From: CAZISM01 sp964541895
Lineage (GTDB): Bacteria > Zhuqueibacterota > Zhuqueibacteria > Residuimicrobiales > Residuimicrobiaceae
Length of the DNA: 52,689 bases
Reading direction: 5' to 3'
NCBI GenBank assembly: GCA_964541895.1
Contig: CAZISM010000026.1
Coordinates: 1 to 52,689, forward strand
Shown: positions 26,468 through 35,427 of the stretch, piece by piece
Numbering within the stretch: position 1 is the stretch's first letter
Layout of the letters: each line of letters begins with the position of its first letter
The notes under the pieces: generated by a model
Told to the model about the DNA's origin: nothing
Database searches by the model: none
The model's input: the letters and a program-made list of their open reading frames with translations, nothing else
Program-made: the position numbers and the translations under genes

Positions 26468-29350
26468 TTATCTCAACACCATCATTTTGCGCCATAGCGT
26501 AAGGCCGTTGGCCTGCAACCGCAACAGGTAAACACCGCTGGCCCGTTCGCGGCTGTCCCAGATAAAAGAATGGGGTCCCGCTTCTTCATACCTTGACCGA
26601 AGGATCGCCAGTTCGCGGCCTTGAACATCGAACAGCGTCAAGGTGCAGGTCCCGGCTTGGGCGAGCGTGTACGCCAGCACCGTCTGCTGATTAAAGGGGT
26701 TGGGATAGTTCTGCTGCAGATGGTATTGCGTCGGCCGCGACGCCGTCCCTGCATCTGTGACAGAACGGGAAATGTGCACCCATCCGCTCTGACAGCGGAG
26801 GCTGTCTATGGCCATGCCATCCTGATCCGACAGCATCGTTCGTGCGCCCAGATGCAGCGAATCAACTCCGGCATGGGCTGCAGCCAGGATGCGCACATAA
26901 AGATCGGCCAGGTCATATTCGCCGGCCGGCATCGTCTGAAGGCTAGTGCTCAGCTGTACGGCCTGACTGTCCCGGCAGACCGAAATAAAATCCTGAGCGC
27001 CTGGCCGCACCTGCACAGAATCGATATGCAGCGCAGCGGGTACGTTATGCACGATCTGAATCTGCCAGCCGCTGATCGCCTGCCGCGTAACGAGTCGAAC
27101 CGGTACGGCTACGGTTTCGCCGGGTCGACCGCTGCCCTGGCCCAGGCTCATCACCGATTCGCCTGACGCGGCCGACGGTGTAGCCGCTATCGGAGTGATC
27201 TGTCTGGTCAGCCGCACCGCATCGAGGACCGTGACGGCCGCGGCACCGGGCTCGGGCGAACCGTCCAGATTGGCGCGCCAGAGTTCGCCGCGTGTAGCCG
27301 GCCGGCCGGATGACACAGCCAGCTCCGCACACCGCTGCACATCGTGCAGGTCCACGTTGTCATCTCGATTAATATCCGCCCTGCGGCCGAAATCCACCTG
27401 CACCAAATGCGGGCGACTCCAGACGCCGGCCTGGCCGTCGCAATCATAACCGCGCACCCGATAGCTATACAGGCCGGGCGCGCTCTTTTCCAGCGCACAG
27501 GCGGTGTCAGCACTGCTCTCTCGGATGGCGACCGCCGTCTGTGGCAGATACAGCGGCCCCAGTTGATCGATGTAGAGGCCGCCGTAGCGGACGTCGCCTT
27601 CGGTGATATGGCGGATGCGCAACAGCACGTCCTGGCCTTTAAAGCCGCTCAGATCAAAGTCGGCGTTCTGCCAGCCGTTGGAAGCGCCGGTAATGCCAAA
27701 GCCCAGATTACGTCCGCTGGGATTGTCGGCTCGGCTGATGTTACCGCCGAGATTGGTGTAGGTTTTGCCCTGATCCGAAGAAACCTGCACGTAAAAATAG
27801 TCGTAATTCGGCTCGAGATCGAACCAGGTCTTGAAGGTAAAACGAGCGTTGTTCTGCACCCGCAGCGGATAACGCAAAACCAAATCGGATCGTATGGGCT
27901 GCACTGTAGCCGAATAATAGCTTTGGCGACCGCTGAAGGCTCTTGCTTGGCTGAGCTCCACGTCAACGGCCATCCAGCACGGCGATGGCGTCTCGGCACT
28001 ATCGGTGACGGTGCCATAGTCGGTCAGTTCTTGCACATCAAAAGAGATGGCGTTGTTCAGCGAGTCCCGGCCCGAACGCCAGGCCAGATGAATACGGCCG
28101 TCGTCATCGGGTGTGGACAGCGCCAGAGCGGGTGCTGACGGCGCCAGCACGCGAAAGGGATCGGGTTTGAGCAGGCCGGCCGCTTCAGCCAGGTAAAGAT
28201 TGGCTGGGAGATTTTCATCCACGAGCCGCAGGATGGACTCTGGTCGTGGATAAAACGTCGTGCCGACTTCCGGCGTAAAGGCAAAGATCCGTTCCTTTTC
28301 CACCAGGTCGCCGTAGAGATAATCGTCTGAATCGCCGTTCACCAGATAGATCACACCCATATGGCTGTTGCCCGGTGCATAGCCGTTGGCCTGCGTCATG
28401 GCTCGGCCCATCTCGAGAAAAACCGGGTGGTGCGGGGTGTTCATATACCCATAGCTCCACGGGAACAGCCAGAGATTGCCATAGCTGTGGTAAAACAGAG
28501 ACGCGTCCACACGATGCCGGCGGGCGAAATCGCGGATGAGCTGCGTTTCCGGTTCAGAGAAGGCGGCCGGTCCTCTATAGGTTTCATCGGCCGGCACCGG
28601 ACTGGAGCCGATAAAATCATAGCCCCATTGGTAACTGAAATTGCGATTCAGGTCCACGCCGATGGAACCGTCCGCATTAATCCTGCAGTTCTTCCGCCAC
28701 CAGCGATCGCCGCTTTCCACGCGGACATGGCCATCCGGATTGAGAGTCGGGATCAACCATAACTGTCTCTCCTGAACGAGGCGGGTGATGCGGTCGTCAT
28801 GGCCATAGCCGTTGAGCAGGTGATCAAGAAAATAAAAAATGATTTCAGGGGTGATCACTTCACGCGCATGAATATTGCCGACATAGAGCACGCCCGGTTC
28901 GTCGATCTCTTCGCTGTCCGGGTGGTCCGAAACCTTGAGGCCGTATATGGTACGGCCTTGGACGCTCTGGCCCAACTCGAAAAGTCGGGTAATGGCGGGA
29001 TAGTTCTGCCGGCAGGCTTGTAGCGTCTGCACCATTTCATCATAGGTACGGTAATAGAGCGCACCCTGGCGGGCCTGTTTGCGCAACCCCGGATATTCGT
29101 CCGGCAAGACGGAATAGCGAAATCCCATAGCGGCCAGCCGCTCCTCATCGCGGCGGCCGGCGACGATATCGGCATGGTCCGGGAAAACGGCGGTAGCAAA
29201 ATCGAAATTCTCGCCGGCCAGTTGGAGCTGTTGCGGCCGGGAGGCGATGAACACACGAATCAGCTTTTTATCAAAGGCCCACACGCGATTGGCAGGAAGG
29301 AAAAGTGCCAGAAAAAGCAGAAGGGAGAACATGTAGCCAAAACGTTTCAT
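26468..29350 (-). CDS. secreted M14 zinc carboxypeptidase with dockerin-like, cohesin-like and C-terminal sorting modules
   Basis: The 960-residue multi-domain enzyme reads in order as follows. Signal peptide, about 1-25. M14 catalytic domain, about 95-390, with zinc ligands His161 and Glu164 in NIHAREVITPE, His288 in FYHSYG and general base Glu361 in FTPEVG; VDLNRNF also fits. A jelly-roll domain, about 450-600, resembles those of immune-inhibitor-A peptidases (YFYVQVSSDQGKTY, GGLYIDQLG). A dockerin-type calcium duplication, about 658-716, has ADINRDDNVDLHDV and a second ANLDGS...VTVLDAVRL. A cohesin-like beta domain, about 731-860, begins GRPGETVAVPV. A C-terminal YHLQQNYPNPFN module, 876-960, fits type IX-like sorting. 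It probably trims peptides outside the cell; mutL lies just downstream. Confidence 0.9.
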   Translation of the reverse strand: MKRFGYMFSLLLFLALFLPANRVWAFDKKLIRVFIASRPQQLQLAGENFDFATAVFPDHADIVAGRRDEERLAAMGFRYSVLPDEYPGLRKQARQGALYYRTYDEMVQTLQACRQNYPAITRLFELGQSVQGRTIYGLKVSDHPDSEEIDEPGVLYVGNIHAREVITPEIIFYFLDHLLNGYGHDDRITRLVQERQLWLIPTLNPDGHVRVESGDRWWRKNCRINADGSIGVDLNRNFSYQWGYDFIGSSPVPADETYRGPAAFSEPETQLIRDFARRHRVDASLFYHSYGNLWLFPWSYGYMNTPHHPVFLEMGRAMTQANGYAPGNSHMGVIYLVNGDSDDYLYGDLVEKERIFAFTPEVGTTFYPRPESILRLVDENLPANLYLAEAAGLLKPDPFRVLAPSAPALALSTPDDDGRIHLAWRSGRDSLNNAISFDVQELTDYGTVTDSAETPSPCWMAVDVELSQARAFSGRQSYYSATVQPIRSDLVLRYPLRVQNNARFTFKTWFDLEPNYDYFYVQVSSDQGKTYTNLGGNISRADNPSGRNLGFGITGASNGWQNADFDLSGFKGQDVLLRIRHITEGDVRYGGLYIDQLGPLYLPQTAVAIRESSADTACALEKSAPGLYSYRVRGYDCDGQAGVWSRPHLVQVDFGRRADINRDDNVDLHDVQRCAELAVSSGRPATRGELWRANLDGSPEPGAAAVTVLDAVRLTRQITPIAATPSAASGESVMSLGQGSGRPGETVAVPVRLVTRQAISGWQIQIVHNVPAALHIDSVQVRPGAQDFISVCRDSQAVQLSTSLQTMPAGEYDLADLYVRILAAAHAGVDSLHLGARTMLSDQDGMAIDSLRCQSGWVHISRSVTDAGTASRPTQYHLQQNYPNPFNQQTVLAYTLAQAGTCTLTLFDVQGRELAILRSRYEEAGPHSFIWDSRERASGVYLLRLQANGLTLWRKMMVLR

Positions 29351-29382
29351 GGTGTGCCATCACCGCCTTATTGAGCCCGGTG

Positions 29383-30195
29383 TTAACCGAGCGCCACGTC
29401 GAGCATCATCATGACTGCAAATCCGAGCATGGTGCCTACGGTGGCGGTGTGCGTGTTTTTTTCCAGCTGCGATTCCGGTATCAGCTCTTCCACCACCACA
29501 TAGATCATGGCGCCGGCGGCAAACGCCAGCGCATACGGCAGGAGCGGGCGGATGAGGAGCACGGAAGCGGCACCGATGACGCCGGCCACCGGTTCCACCA
29601 GGCCTGATAGTTGCCCGTACCAGAAACTCTTCAACCGACCGACGCCTTCACGTCGCAGCGGCGCCGACACCGCCATGCCCTCGGGAAAATTCTGAATGCC
29701 GATACCGATGGCCAGCGCCACAGCGCCGGCCAGATTGGCGGAGGGTATATCGGCGGCCAGAGCGCCAAAGGCCACGCCGACGGCCAGCCCTTCCGGAATG
29801 TTGTGCAGAGTAATGGCCAGCACCAGCAGGATGCTGCGCTTCCAGTGGGTTTTCAAACCCTCGGCCTCACTCATGGGAAAGCCGAGGTGCAGGTGCGGCA
29901 AAATGCGATCGACGATGCCGAGAAACAGTCCGCCGGCCAGAAAACCGATCACAGCCGGAAGCCACGGCGTAGCGCCGGCCGCTTCCGCCATTTCAATGGC
30001 CGGTGCCAGCAGCGACCAGTAACTGGCGGCGATCATAACGCCGGCGGCAAATCCGAGCATGCCGTCCAGAAACTTTCGGTTAACCGTTTTAAAAAAGAAA
30101 ATCATGGACGCGCCCAGCGCGGTCAAAAACCAGGTAAACAGCGTACCCAGCAACGCCTGTTGAATCGGTGAAAGCGACTTGAATGCTTCGACCAT
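29383..30195 (-). CDS. ZIP-family divalent metal transporter
   Basis: A 270-residue membrane protein with eight predicted helices. The metal-binding helices are diagnostic: LAITLHNIPEGLAVGVAFG (helix 4) and GIGIQNFPEGMAVSAPL (helix 5). Several acidic residues and histidines lie in the loop before them (PHLHLGF). ZIP proteins bring Zn2+, Fe2+ or Mn2+ into the cytoplasm; the bacterial ZupT and GufA-like members are the closest in form. It follows the microcompartment aldehyde dehydrogenase by 18 bases on the same strand and may share its transcript. Confidence 0.92.
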   Translation of the reverse strand: MVEAFKSLSPIQQALLGTLFTWFLTALGASMIFFFKTVNRKFLDGMLGFAAGVMIAASYWSLLAPAIEMAEAAGATPWLPAVIGFLAGGLFLGIVDRILPHLHLGFPMSEAEGLKTHWKRSILLVLAITLHNIPEGLAVGVAFGALAADIPSANLAGAVALAIGIGIQNFPEGMAVSAPLRREGVGRLKSFWYGQLSGLVEPVAGVIGAASVLLIRPLLPYALAFAAGAMIYVVVEELIPESQLEKNTHTATVGTMLGFAVMMMLDVALG

Positions 30196-30213
30196 ACCCT
30201 GTCCGATGTTTGG

Positions 30214-31632
30214 TTATATGATGCGCAGATAATCCACCATGGTGCAGCGGCGCATGCGCGTGAACGTGCGCGCCGTGGTAATGCCTTCGCCCGTGGGGCT
30301 GGCAATACTGTGGGTGAAGGTGCCTTCGCCGTTAATGCCCAGGCCGGCGGTGGAGGGCCCGTTTTTCACAAACAGCGTGCAGTTCATGACTTTGCCCATG
30401 CGGGTGAGATGGGCGACGTTGGTGGAGTGCATGATGGCCGTATGCCTGAAGCCGTGTTCTACTTTTTGCGCCATTTGAATCGCCGCTTCCACATCCGCTA
30501 CGCGAATGAGCGGCAGGCAGGGCATCATCTGTTCGGCCAGCACCCAGGGATGATTCCAGGCCGTTTCGCCGAACAGCATGGGCGTATCAGCCGCCAGATC
30601 GAGGCCGATCGCTTTGGCCAGCACAGCCGCATCGCGGCCCACCAGTTTGCGATTAACGACCGGCTCTTCCGCACCGCGACCGCCGTTCTCAAACGCCTGC
30701 TCCGCCAACTGATCCATCTGGGCCGTGGTCAGCTGGTAGCACCCCACCGCTTTCAGTTCACGGATGAGAGCGTCGGCCACACTGTTGACGACGATGATTT
30801 CCTTTTCACCAATGCAGAGAATATTGTTATCAAAGGTGGCGCCGTCGACGATGCTTTTCGCGGCTTTGGCGATATCGGCGGTTTCATCCACCACCACCGG
30901 CGGATTGCCCGGGCCGGCACAGATCGCGCGTTTTGCCGCCTGCATGGCGGCCTTGACGACACCCGGACCGCCGGTGATGACCAGAACGGCGATGCGCGGA
31001 TGGTTGAACAGGATCTTGCCGGTGTCCATGGTCGGCTTGCGCACCGCGGTCACCAGATTCTTGGGTCCGCCGGCTCTGACAATGGCGCGATTGATCAGCT
31101 GCACGCCATAGCCGGACACGTTCATGGCATTGGGGTGCGGATTGACCACTACGCTGTTGCCGCTGGCGATCATGCTGATGGCGTTGTTCACCAGCGTCGG
31201 CACCGGATGAGTGACCGGCGTAATGGCGCCGATCACGCCAAAGGGGGCCATCTCGTTCACCGTCAGACCGTGATCGCCGGAAACGGCGTCGGTGAGAAGA
31301 TCTTCCACACCGGGCGTACGTGTGGAAGCAGCCTGCATTTTGATGATCTTGTGGTCATATTTGCCCATTTTGGTTTCAGCCATTTCCCGTTGTGCGATAT
31401 CAACGGCGTGTTCCACCCCCATCTGCCGGATGGCGGCAATGCAGATTTTGCGCAATTCGATCCCGCCCTCAGTCAACCGCTCCTGCGCGGTCCAGGCGCC
31501 GAGAATAGCGGCTTCCATGTCATCAAACAGCCCGTCATCGCCGTCCGAATCCGCTGCAACACCCGTCACCCCGTTATTCTGCAATTGTTGCAGCACTCGT
31601 TTTACGATGGCGTCCATATCAGGTTGATTCAC
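30214..31632 (-). CDS. CoA-acylating aldehyde dehydrogenase, microcompartment type (PduP/EutE-like)
   Basis: The enzyme oxidises an aldehyde to its acyl-CoA with NAD+. Of its 472 residues, the catalytic nucleophile is Cys273 in TFDNNILCIGEKE, preceded by GPGNPPVVVDETADI, as in PduP/EutE and unlike ordinary aldehyde dehydrogenases. The first 20 or so residues form a short amphipathic helix (DAIVKRVLQQLQ) and a loose linker, the form of an encapsulation peptide that targets cargo into bacterial microcompartments. GTG 31632 is chosen because AAAGGAA lies at correct spacing; ATG 31617 lacks one. The vertex-protein gene lies 39 bases upstream on the same strand, supporting a microcompartment role. 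Confidence 0.92.
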   Translation of the reverse strand: MNQPDMDAIVKRVLQQLQNNGVTGVAADSDGDDGLFDDMEAAILGAWTAQERLTEGGIELRKICIAAIRQMGVEHAVDIAQREMAETKMGKYDHKIIKMQAASTRTPGVEDLLTDAVSGDHGLTVNEMAPFGVIGAITPVTHPVPTLVNNAISMIASGNSVVVNPHPNAMNVSGYGVQLINRAIVRAGGPKNLVTAVRKPTMDTGKILFNHPRIAVLVITGGPGVVKAAMQAAKRAICAGPGNPPVVVDETADIAKAAKSIVDGATFDNNILCIGEKEIIVVNSVADALIRELKAVGCYQLTTAQMDQLAEQAFENGGRGAEEPVVNRKLVGRDAAVLAKAIGLDLAADTPMLFGETAWNHPWVLAEQMMPCLPLIRVADVEAAIQMAQKVEHGFRHTAIMHSTNVAHLTRMGKVMNCTLFVKNGPSTAGLGINGEGTFTHSIASPTGEGITTARTFTRMRRCTMVDYLRII

Positions 31633-31671
31633 AGTGTGTTCCTTTATAAGGTTTAAATGTTTTATCACAGG

Positions 31672-31959
31672 CTATTTCTTAAAGGTCGTGCGGCCGCTGA
31701 CTTCTACGGCGTCGACAATGCCGATTACAGTGGCGTCGGTGGGAAGCGTCTCCATATGTTTGGCAATGCGGGCCGAACTGCCGCGCACCACCAGGACGAT
31801 CTCGTCACGGCCGGCGCCGACCCCATCCAGGGCGACGACAAAGGAGGTGGTAGGCGACGTGTCGGTATTGAGCAGGTTGATCAACAGCATTTTTTTGCCC
31901 ACCAGCTTGGGCTCCTTGGCCGTCGCCACCACCGTACCTACAACTCTTCCCAGATCCAT
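31672..31959 (-). CDS. bacterial microcompartment vertex protein (EutN/CcmL family)
   Basis: A 95-residue protein matching the pentameric BMC-P fold: MDLGRVVGTVVATAKEPKLVG at the N-terminus (shown in part: GRVVGTVVAT), then KMLLINLL, VVALDGVGAGRDEIVLVVRGSSAR and a closing IVDAVEV strand. Pentamers of this type cap the vertices of microcompartment shells. GAGGA precedes ATG 31959. It is followed by the PduP-like dehydrogenase. No hexameric shell protein (BMC-H or BMC-T), diol dehydratase, phosphotransacylase or other cargo gene lies in the window, so this is a two-gene satellite or remnant locus. Confidence 0.93.
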   Translation of the reverse strand: MDLGRVVGTVVATAKEPKLVGKKMLLINLLNTDTSPTTSFVVALDGVGAGRDEIVLVVRGSSARIAKHMETLPTDATVIGIVDAVEVSGRTTFKK

Positions 31960-31998
31960 ACGTGTTCCTCAATGGCCTATGTTTTCGATCAGAGGCCG

Positions 31999-32691
31999 TC
32001 AGCTCAGCAGACCCTGATCGGCGAAACTGAAAAAGTGATCTTTGCCGACTATGATATGGTCCAACACCCGGACATCGACAAAGCGGCAGGCTTGCACGAT
32101 TTTGCCGGTGATCTGCCGATCTTCCGGCGAAGGCGATGCTTCGCCGCTGGGGTGGTTATGCACCAGGATGACGGATGCAGCGTTGGTGCGCACGGCGTTT
32201 CTTACAATCTCGCGGCTGGAGACCACGCTCTCGGTCAGACCGCCGCTGAAGAGCTCCAGATCCTCGATGATATCGTTGCGATTGGTCAGAAAAATGACGC
32301 GGAACACCTCCCGCGGCAGGTCGCGCAGACGCAACCGTATGTAATGAAACGCATCGTCGGAACACTGAATGCGCTCCATGGTTTTCCACTTTTCCTCAAC
32401 CAGCCGTTTGGCCAGTTCAAAGGCGGCCTTGATCTGACAGGCTTTGGCCGCACCCACCCCTTTCACGCTCATCAGCTTCTGGATAGGCTCGCTGTCGAGA
32501 CGACGCAATCCGGAACATGCGGTTAATATTTCCCGTGCCAGATCAAGGGCGGTAGCTCTGCCGCTGCCGGTACGCAAAAGGATGGCTAACAGTTCGGCTT
32601 CGGACAAGGCATCTGCGCCATAGCGAATCAATCGTTCGCGCGGGCGTTCATCTTCCGGCCATTCTGGAATTTTTCGGCCATAGTCCACCAT
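31999..32691 (-). CDS. radC: RadC-family JAB-domain protein
   Basis: The 230 residues comprise an N-terminal helix-hairpin-helix region (LSVEAELLAILLRTGSG-like, seen as LSEAELLAILLRTGSG, and SVKGVGAAKACQI) and a C-terminal JAB/MPN metalloprotease-like domain. The JAMM zinc motif is complete: VILVHNHPSGEASPSPED. Despite its name, a role in DNA repair is not established; the family is widely conserved with unknown substrate. It is the first gene of the run radC, eutN-like, aldehyde dehydrogenase and ZIP on the minus strand. Confidence 0.96.
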   Translation of the reverse strand: MVDYGRKIPEWPEDERPRERLIRYGADALSEAELLAILLRTGSGRATALDLAREILTACSGLRRLDSEPIQKLMSVKGVGAAKACQIKAAFELAKRLVEEKWKTMERIQCSDDAFHYIRLRLRDLPREVFRVIFLTNRNDIIEDLELFSGGLTESVVSSREIVRNAVRTNAASVILVHNHPSGEASPSPEDRQITGKIVQACRFVDVRVLDHIIVGKDHFFSFADQGLLS

Positions 32692-32744
32692 GTCGAGAAG
32701 AAATATAGTCGGAATTCACACAAAAAGCAAGGGACAAATCCCCT

Positions 32745-32777
32745 ATAAAAAAGGCCGGCCTGAATCAGGCCGGCCTT
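32745..32777 (-). terminator. strong intrinsic terminator
   Basis: A perfect 12-base stem (AAGGCCGGCCTG / CAGGCCGGCCTT, loop AAT) is followed on the minus strand by a run of Ts. It lies 40 bases after the stop of the secreted protein at 32818 and before radC, so it separates the two transcription units. Confidence 0.9.
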
Positions 32778-32817
32778 TTCAATTCGCTCCTCACAGCCGG
32801 AGGATGGCCTCTCCCCC

Positions 32818-34794
32818 TTATTGCACCTTGATCAATTTTTTCAACCAGCGGCGTTCGCCGTCCGTGAGAACGCTGATATAGACGCCGGAGCTGGTGGCAC
32901 GACCGAACTCATCCAGCCCGTCCCACTCTATTTTATGATACCCGGGCTGAACCGCACCGGCGAGGAGGGTGCGGACTTTTCTGCCCAGCATATCGTAAAT
33001 GGTCAGGCTGACCCCGTCTTTGACCGTACCGGGAATGCGCAGTGGAATCGTGGTCCGCGGGTTGAACGGATTGGGATAATTCTGCTGCAGCGCCATCTCT
33101 TTGGGCGCCGTCACTTCCACGGCCACAACCGGCGAATAGTGAAACGAGCCGTCGCTGTCCAGCTGCTTCAGACGATATTCATAGCGCCCCAACTCGAGTT
33201 CGTTTTGCGTAAAGCTGTACTGGTGCGGCGAAACCACGGTGCCGTGACCTTTGACATAGCCGACGTTCAGCCAATCGCTGCCGGTCCGCTTTCGCTCGAC
33301 GACGAAGCCCAGGTTGTTGGTCTCTGTGGCGGTCTGCCAGTTCAGCACCACCTCATTTTCCCGGCTTTTAGCGGTAAAAGCCGCCAGTTCAACAGGAACG
33401 ATTTCGCCTTGAACGCTTACAATCGTTGTCAATTTTTTTGCGGTTTGATTCCTTAAAGACCTTGCGCTATCGGGCGTAACACTGGCGCCTAAAAAATAAA
33501 AACGCAAAGCCAGGCTTACATTTCCGCCTTGTGATGATGGTGTCATATCAAGATATTTGACACCGGTATCTCCCCAAGATCCGCCACCGCCGGTGTCGCC
33601 TAAGTTTATGTTCGGACCATCATTAGTGCCTTTTGCACCATCCATGTAATATAAAAATCCGTTTACGTTTAAAATCGGCTGTAAATAAGCGATCGTTAGA
33701 ACGGTGCCAGCTAATCCGGTCTGCATCCACCAGTTCCATGCATACATATCCAGGGTACGGACCACATCGTTTAATGGGCCCCATTCGATGCCTTCATCTA
33801 TTTGATTGATATTGACGCCATTGGGATGGCCGAAAAGATCATTCTCGGTAAACATCTTCATATTTGACTGACCCGGATCCATATCGACCGACATTCGAAT
33901 GAGGTCAATTTTTTTTATTTCAACTTCGGATCCGGTTATTTTGGTTGGAAAATTAAACACGAAATCATTATAATATGGGTAATATCTCATCGTAAAAGGA
34001 GTTAATGAAAACTCTGGAAATAAGGGGATTCCGGTATTAATTTTTGTTTCCCAGAGCTTGATTACCCGTATTTTCCCATCGATACATTTAGCCGACGCCG
34101 AAGGATTTGCTTTTTTGATGAAATTCTCGCTTATCCCGAAATTGTTACTGGAGAGGGCGCCATATTTTAAATCGATTTGAGCATGAAACTTGAGCCGATC
34201 CAGAAAATCACCGCCATTTCCAGCTGCAGTCAGAGGAATACTGACACTCGTCCACAATCCATCCGTATTAAAACCGCATGAATAATAACGTGAAACGATA
34301 CTGTCCGTATCGGTGGATGAATTATAGCGATAATCGATATAGTCCGGGGGCTCTTCGAGCATTCCGGCATCGACAACCCGAAATCCATATATATATCCTT
34401 TATCACCGGTGGTATCAAAAATGGTGACTTGAAAACGCGGATAATTAAACGAGCTTTCATTGGGAATCCAAGCCGATATGGGTGCTGGATCGCCGGCATC
34501 TTTCGCCAAAAACAACACCTCATCGGACGACGATAGGCTTTGCGGAGGATTGGAATAGAAATAGCCGTTGTTGCCCACTTCGTCAACCTGAGAGGAGATA
34601 ATTTGCCAGCTATCACGCTCTGCATCATAGCGAAAGAATTTTAGCTCGGAAGGATTGATATCGGCATAATCAGGTAAAAAATCTCTTCCGTACAGAGTGA
34701 TCACATCCAGCCGGCTTTCTACGGCAGCAAACCCAGGGCAGGCCAACAGGATCAATGCGATCACCAGCGATACGACGTTTTCGAAGCATTTCAT
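32818..34794 (-). CDS. secreted protein of unknown function with C-terminal sorting domain
   Basis: A 658-residue protein with a signal peptide (about 1-23). Residues 30-480 match no family I recognise; the region is rich in aromatic residues, Asn and Asp, includes a GDTGGGGSWGDTG loop, and suggests a beta-rich extracellular domain. Residues 480-565 resemble a fibronectin-type domain often seen before sorting modules (VELAAFTAKSRENEVVLNWQTATETNNLGF in segments: VVLNWQTATETNN). The C-terminal 85 residues carry ALQQNYPNPFNPRTTI and YDMLGRKVRTL, the FlgD-like/type IX sorting form. The coding DNA at about 33430-34700 is more AT-rich than its neighbours. A strong terminator follows. Confidence 0.85.
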   Translation of the reverse strand: MKCFENVVSLVIALILLACPGFAAVESRLDVITLYGRDFLPDYADINPSELKFFRYDAERDSWQIISSQVDEVGNNGYFYSNPPQSLSSSDEVLFLAKDAGDPAPISAWIPNESSFNYPRFQVTIFDTTGDKGYIYGFRVVDAGMLEEPPDYIDYRYNSSTDTDSIVSRYYSCGFNTDGLWTSVSIPLTAAGNGGDFLDRLKFHAQIDLKYGALSSNNFGISENFIKKANPSASAKCIDGKIRVIKLWETKINTGIPLFPEFSLTPFTMRYYPYYNDFVFNFPTKITGSEVEIKKIDLIRMSVDMDPGQSNMKMFTENDLFGHPNGVNINQIDEGIEWGPLNDVVRTLDMYAWNWWMQTGLAGTVLTIAYLQPILNVNGFLYYMDGAKGTNDGPNINLGDTGGGGSWGDTGVKYLDMTPSSQGGNVSLALRFYFLGASVTPDSARSLRNQTAKKLTTIVSVQGEIVPVELAAFTAKSRENEVVLNWQTATETNNLGFVVERKRTGSDWLNVGYVKGHGTVVSPHQYSFTQNELELGRYEYRLKQLDSDGSFHYSPVVAVEVTAPKEMALQQNYPNPFNPRTTIPLRIPGTVKDGVSLTIYDMLGRKVRTLLAGAVQPGYHKIEWDGLDEFGRATSSGVYISVLTDGERRWLKKLIKVQ

Positions 34795-34819
34795 AAGCTA
34801 CATCCAGAACTGATTCAGA

Positions 34820-34876
34820 GAAAAACAAAAGGGTAAAAGAAATGTCAACCTTGAGGCTAGACTTCTTTACCCTTTT
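34820..34876 (-). terminator. probable intrinsic terminator after the STAS gene
   Basis: AAAAGGGTAAAGAA (minus strand) pairs with TTCTTTTACCCTTTT, with one bulge and a loop of about 20 bases, followed by GTTTTTCTC. It lies about 120 bases past the STAS stop. The long loop makes it less certain than the other terminators listed. Confidence 0.5.
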
Positions 34877-34997
34877 CGTGAATTGTCACTTGCGCATCTA
34901 TCGTTGCTTGAAATAGGTTGAACTACGTAGATGCATTCAATGAAAGACTCCCTAATCTATGCAGCAGAATGAGGACCCTTCTCCTATAAGCCTTTGG

Positions 34998-35339
34998 TTA
35001 CTTTTTAAAGGCCTCAACCGCTTGCTCTACCGTATCAAATGTATCAAAAATCGTGACAAGTTTTGTGATGACGAGCAAGTTTTCCACATTATCCGGAATT
35101 TTCGCCAGTTTCAAATCGCCTTTGGCGTTGCGCAAAGAGGTCATGGCACCCATCAGAGCACCCAGGCCGGTGCTGTTCATCCACGACACTTTTTCCATAT
35201 CAGCGATGACTTTGATACTGCCTTTGCCGACCAATTCTTTGATTTTCTCGTGAATTTCGCTGGTTTCGTTGCCGCCCATCAGCTTGCCCTTCAACTCTAT
35301 AACAGCGACATCGCCGACCACCTGTTCTTTTAAAGCCAT
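34998..35339 (-). CDS. STAS-domain anti-sigma factor antagonist
   Basis: A single 113-residue STAS domain of the SpoIIAA/RsbV type. The phosphorylation site is Ser56 in VSWMNSTGLGALMG, and the N-terminal strands VAVIELKGKLMGGNE fit the family. Such proteins, when unphosphorylated, bind an anti-sigma kinase and free a sigma factor, or act in related partner-switching modules. No RsbW-like kinase, sigma factor or PP2C phosphatase is in the window. AAGGAGG lies before ATG 35339. The upstream gene on the same strand (35428-36156) has no known function. Confidence 0.93.
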   Translation of the reverse strand: MALKEQVVGDVAVIELKGKLMGGNETSEIHEKIKELVGKGSIKVIADMEKVSWMNSTGLGALMGAMTSLRNAKGDLKLAKIPDNVENLLVITKLVTIFDTFDTVEQAVEAFKK

Positions 35340-35427
35340 GTTATCCTCCTTGGGTTAGATTCGCAGTTGAAAATACAGCAATTTTTTCAAAGAAGCAATG
35401 TTTTTTCGATGCTTCGGCACCGTCCTG

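Noticed and set aside
30310..31656. 450-codon plus-strand frame opposite the aldehyde dehydrogenase
   Set aside because: His- and Arg-rich antisense shadow of a gene with an intact catalytic motif.
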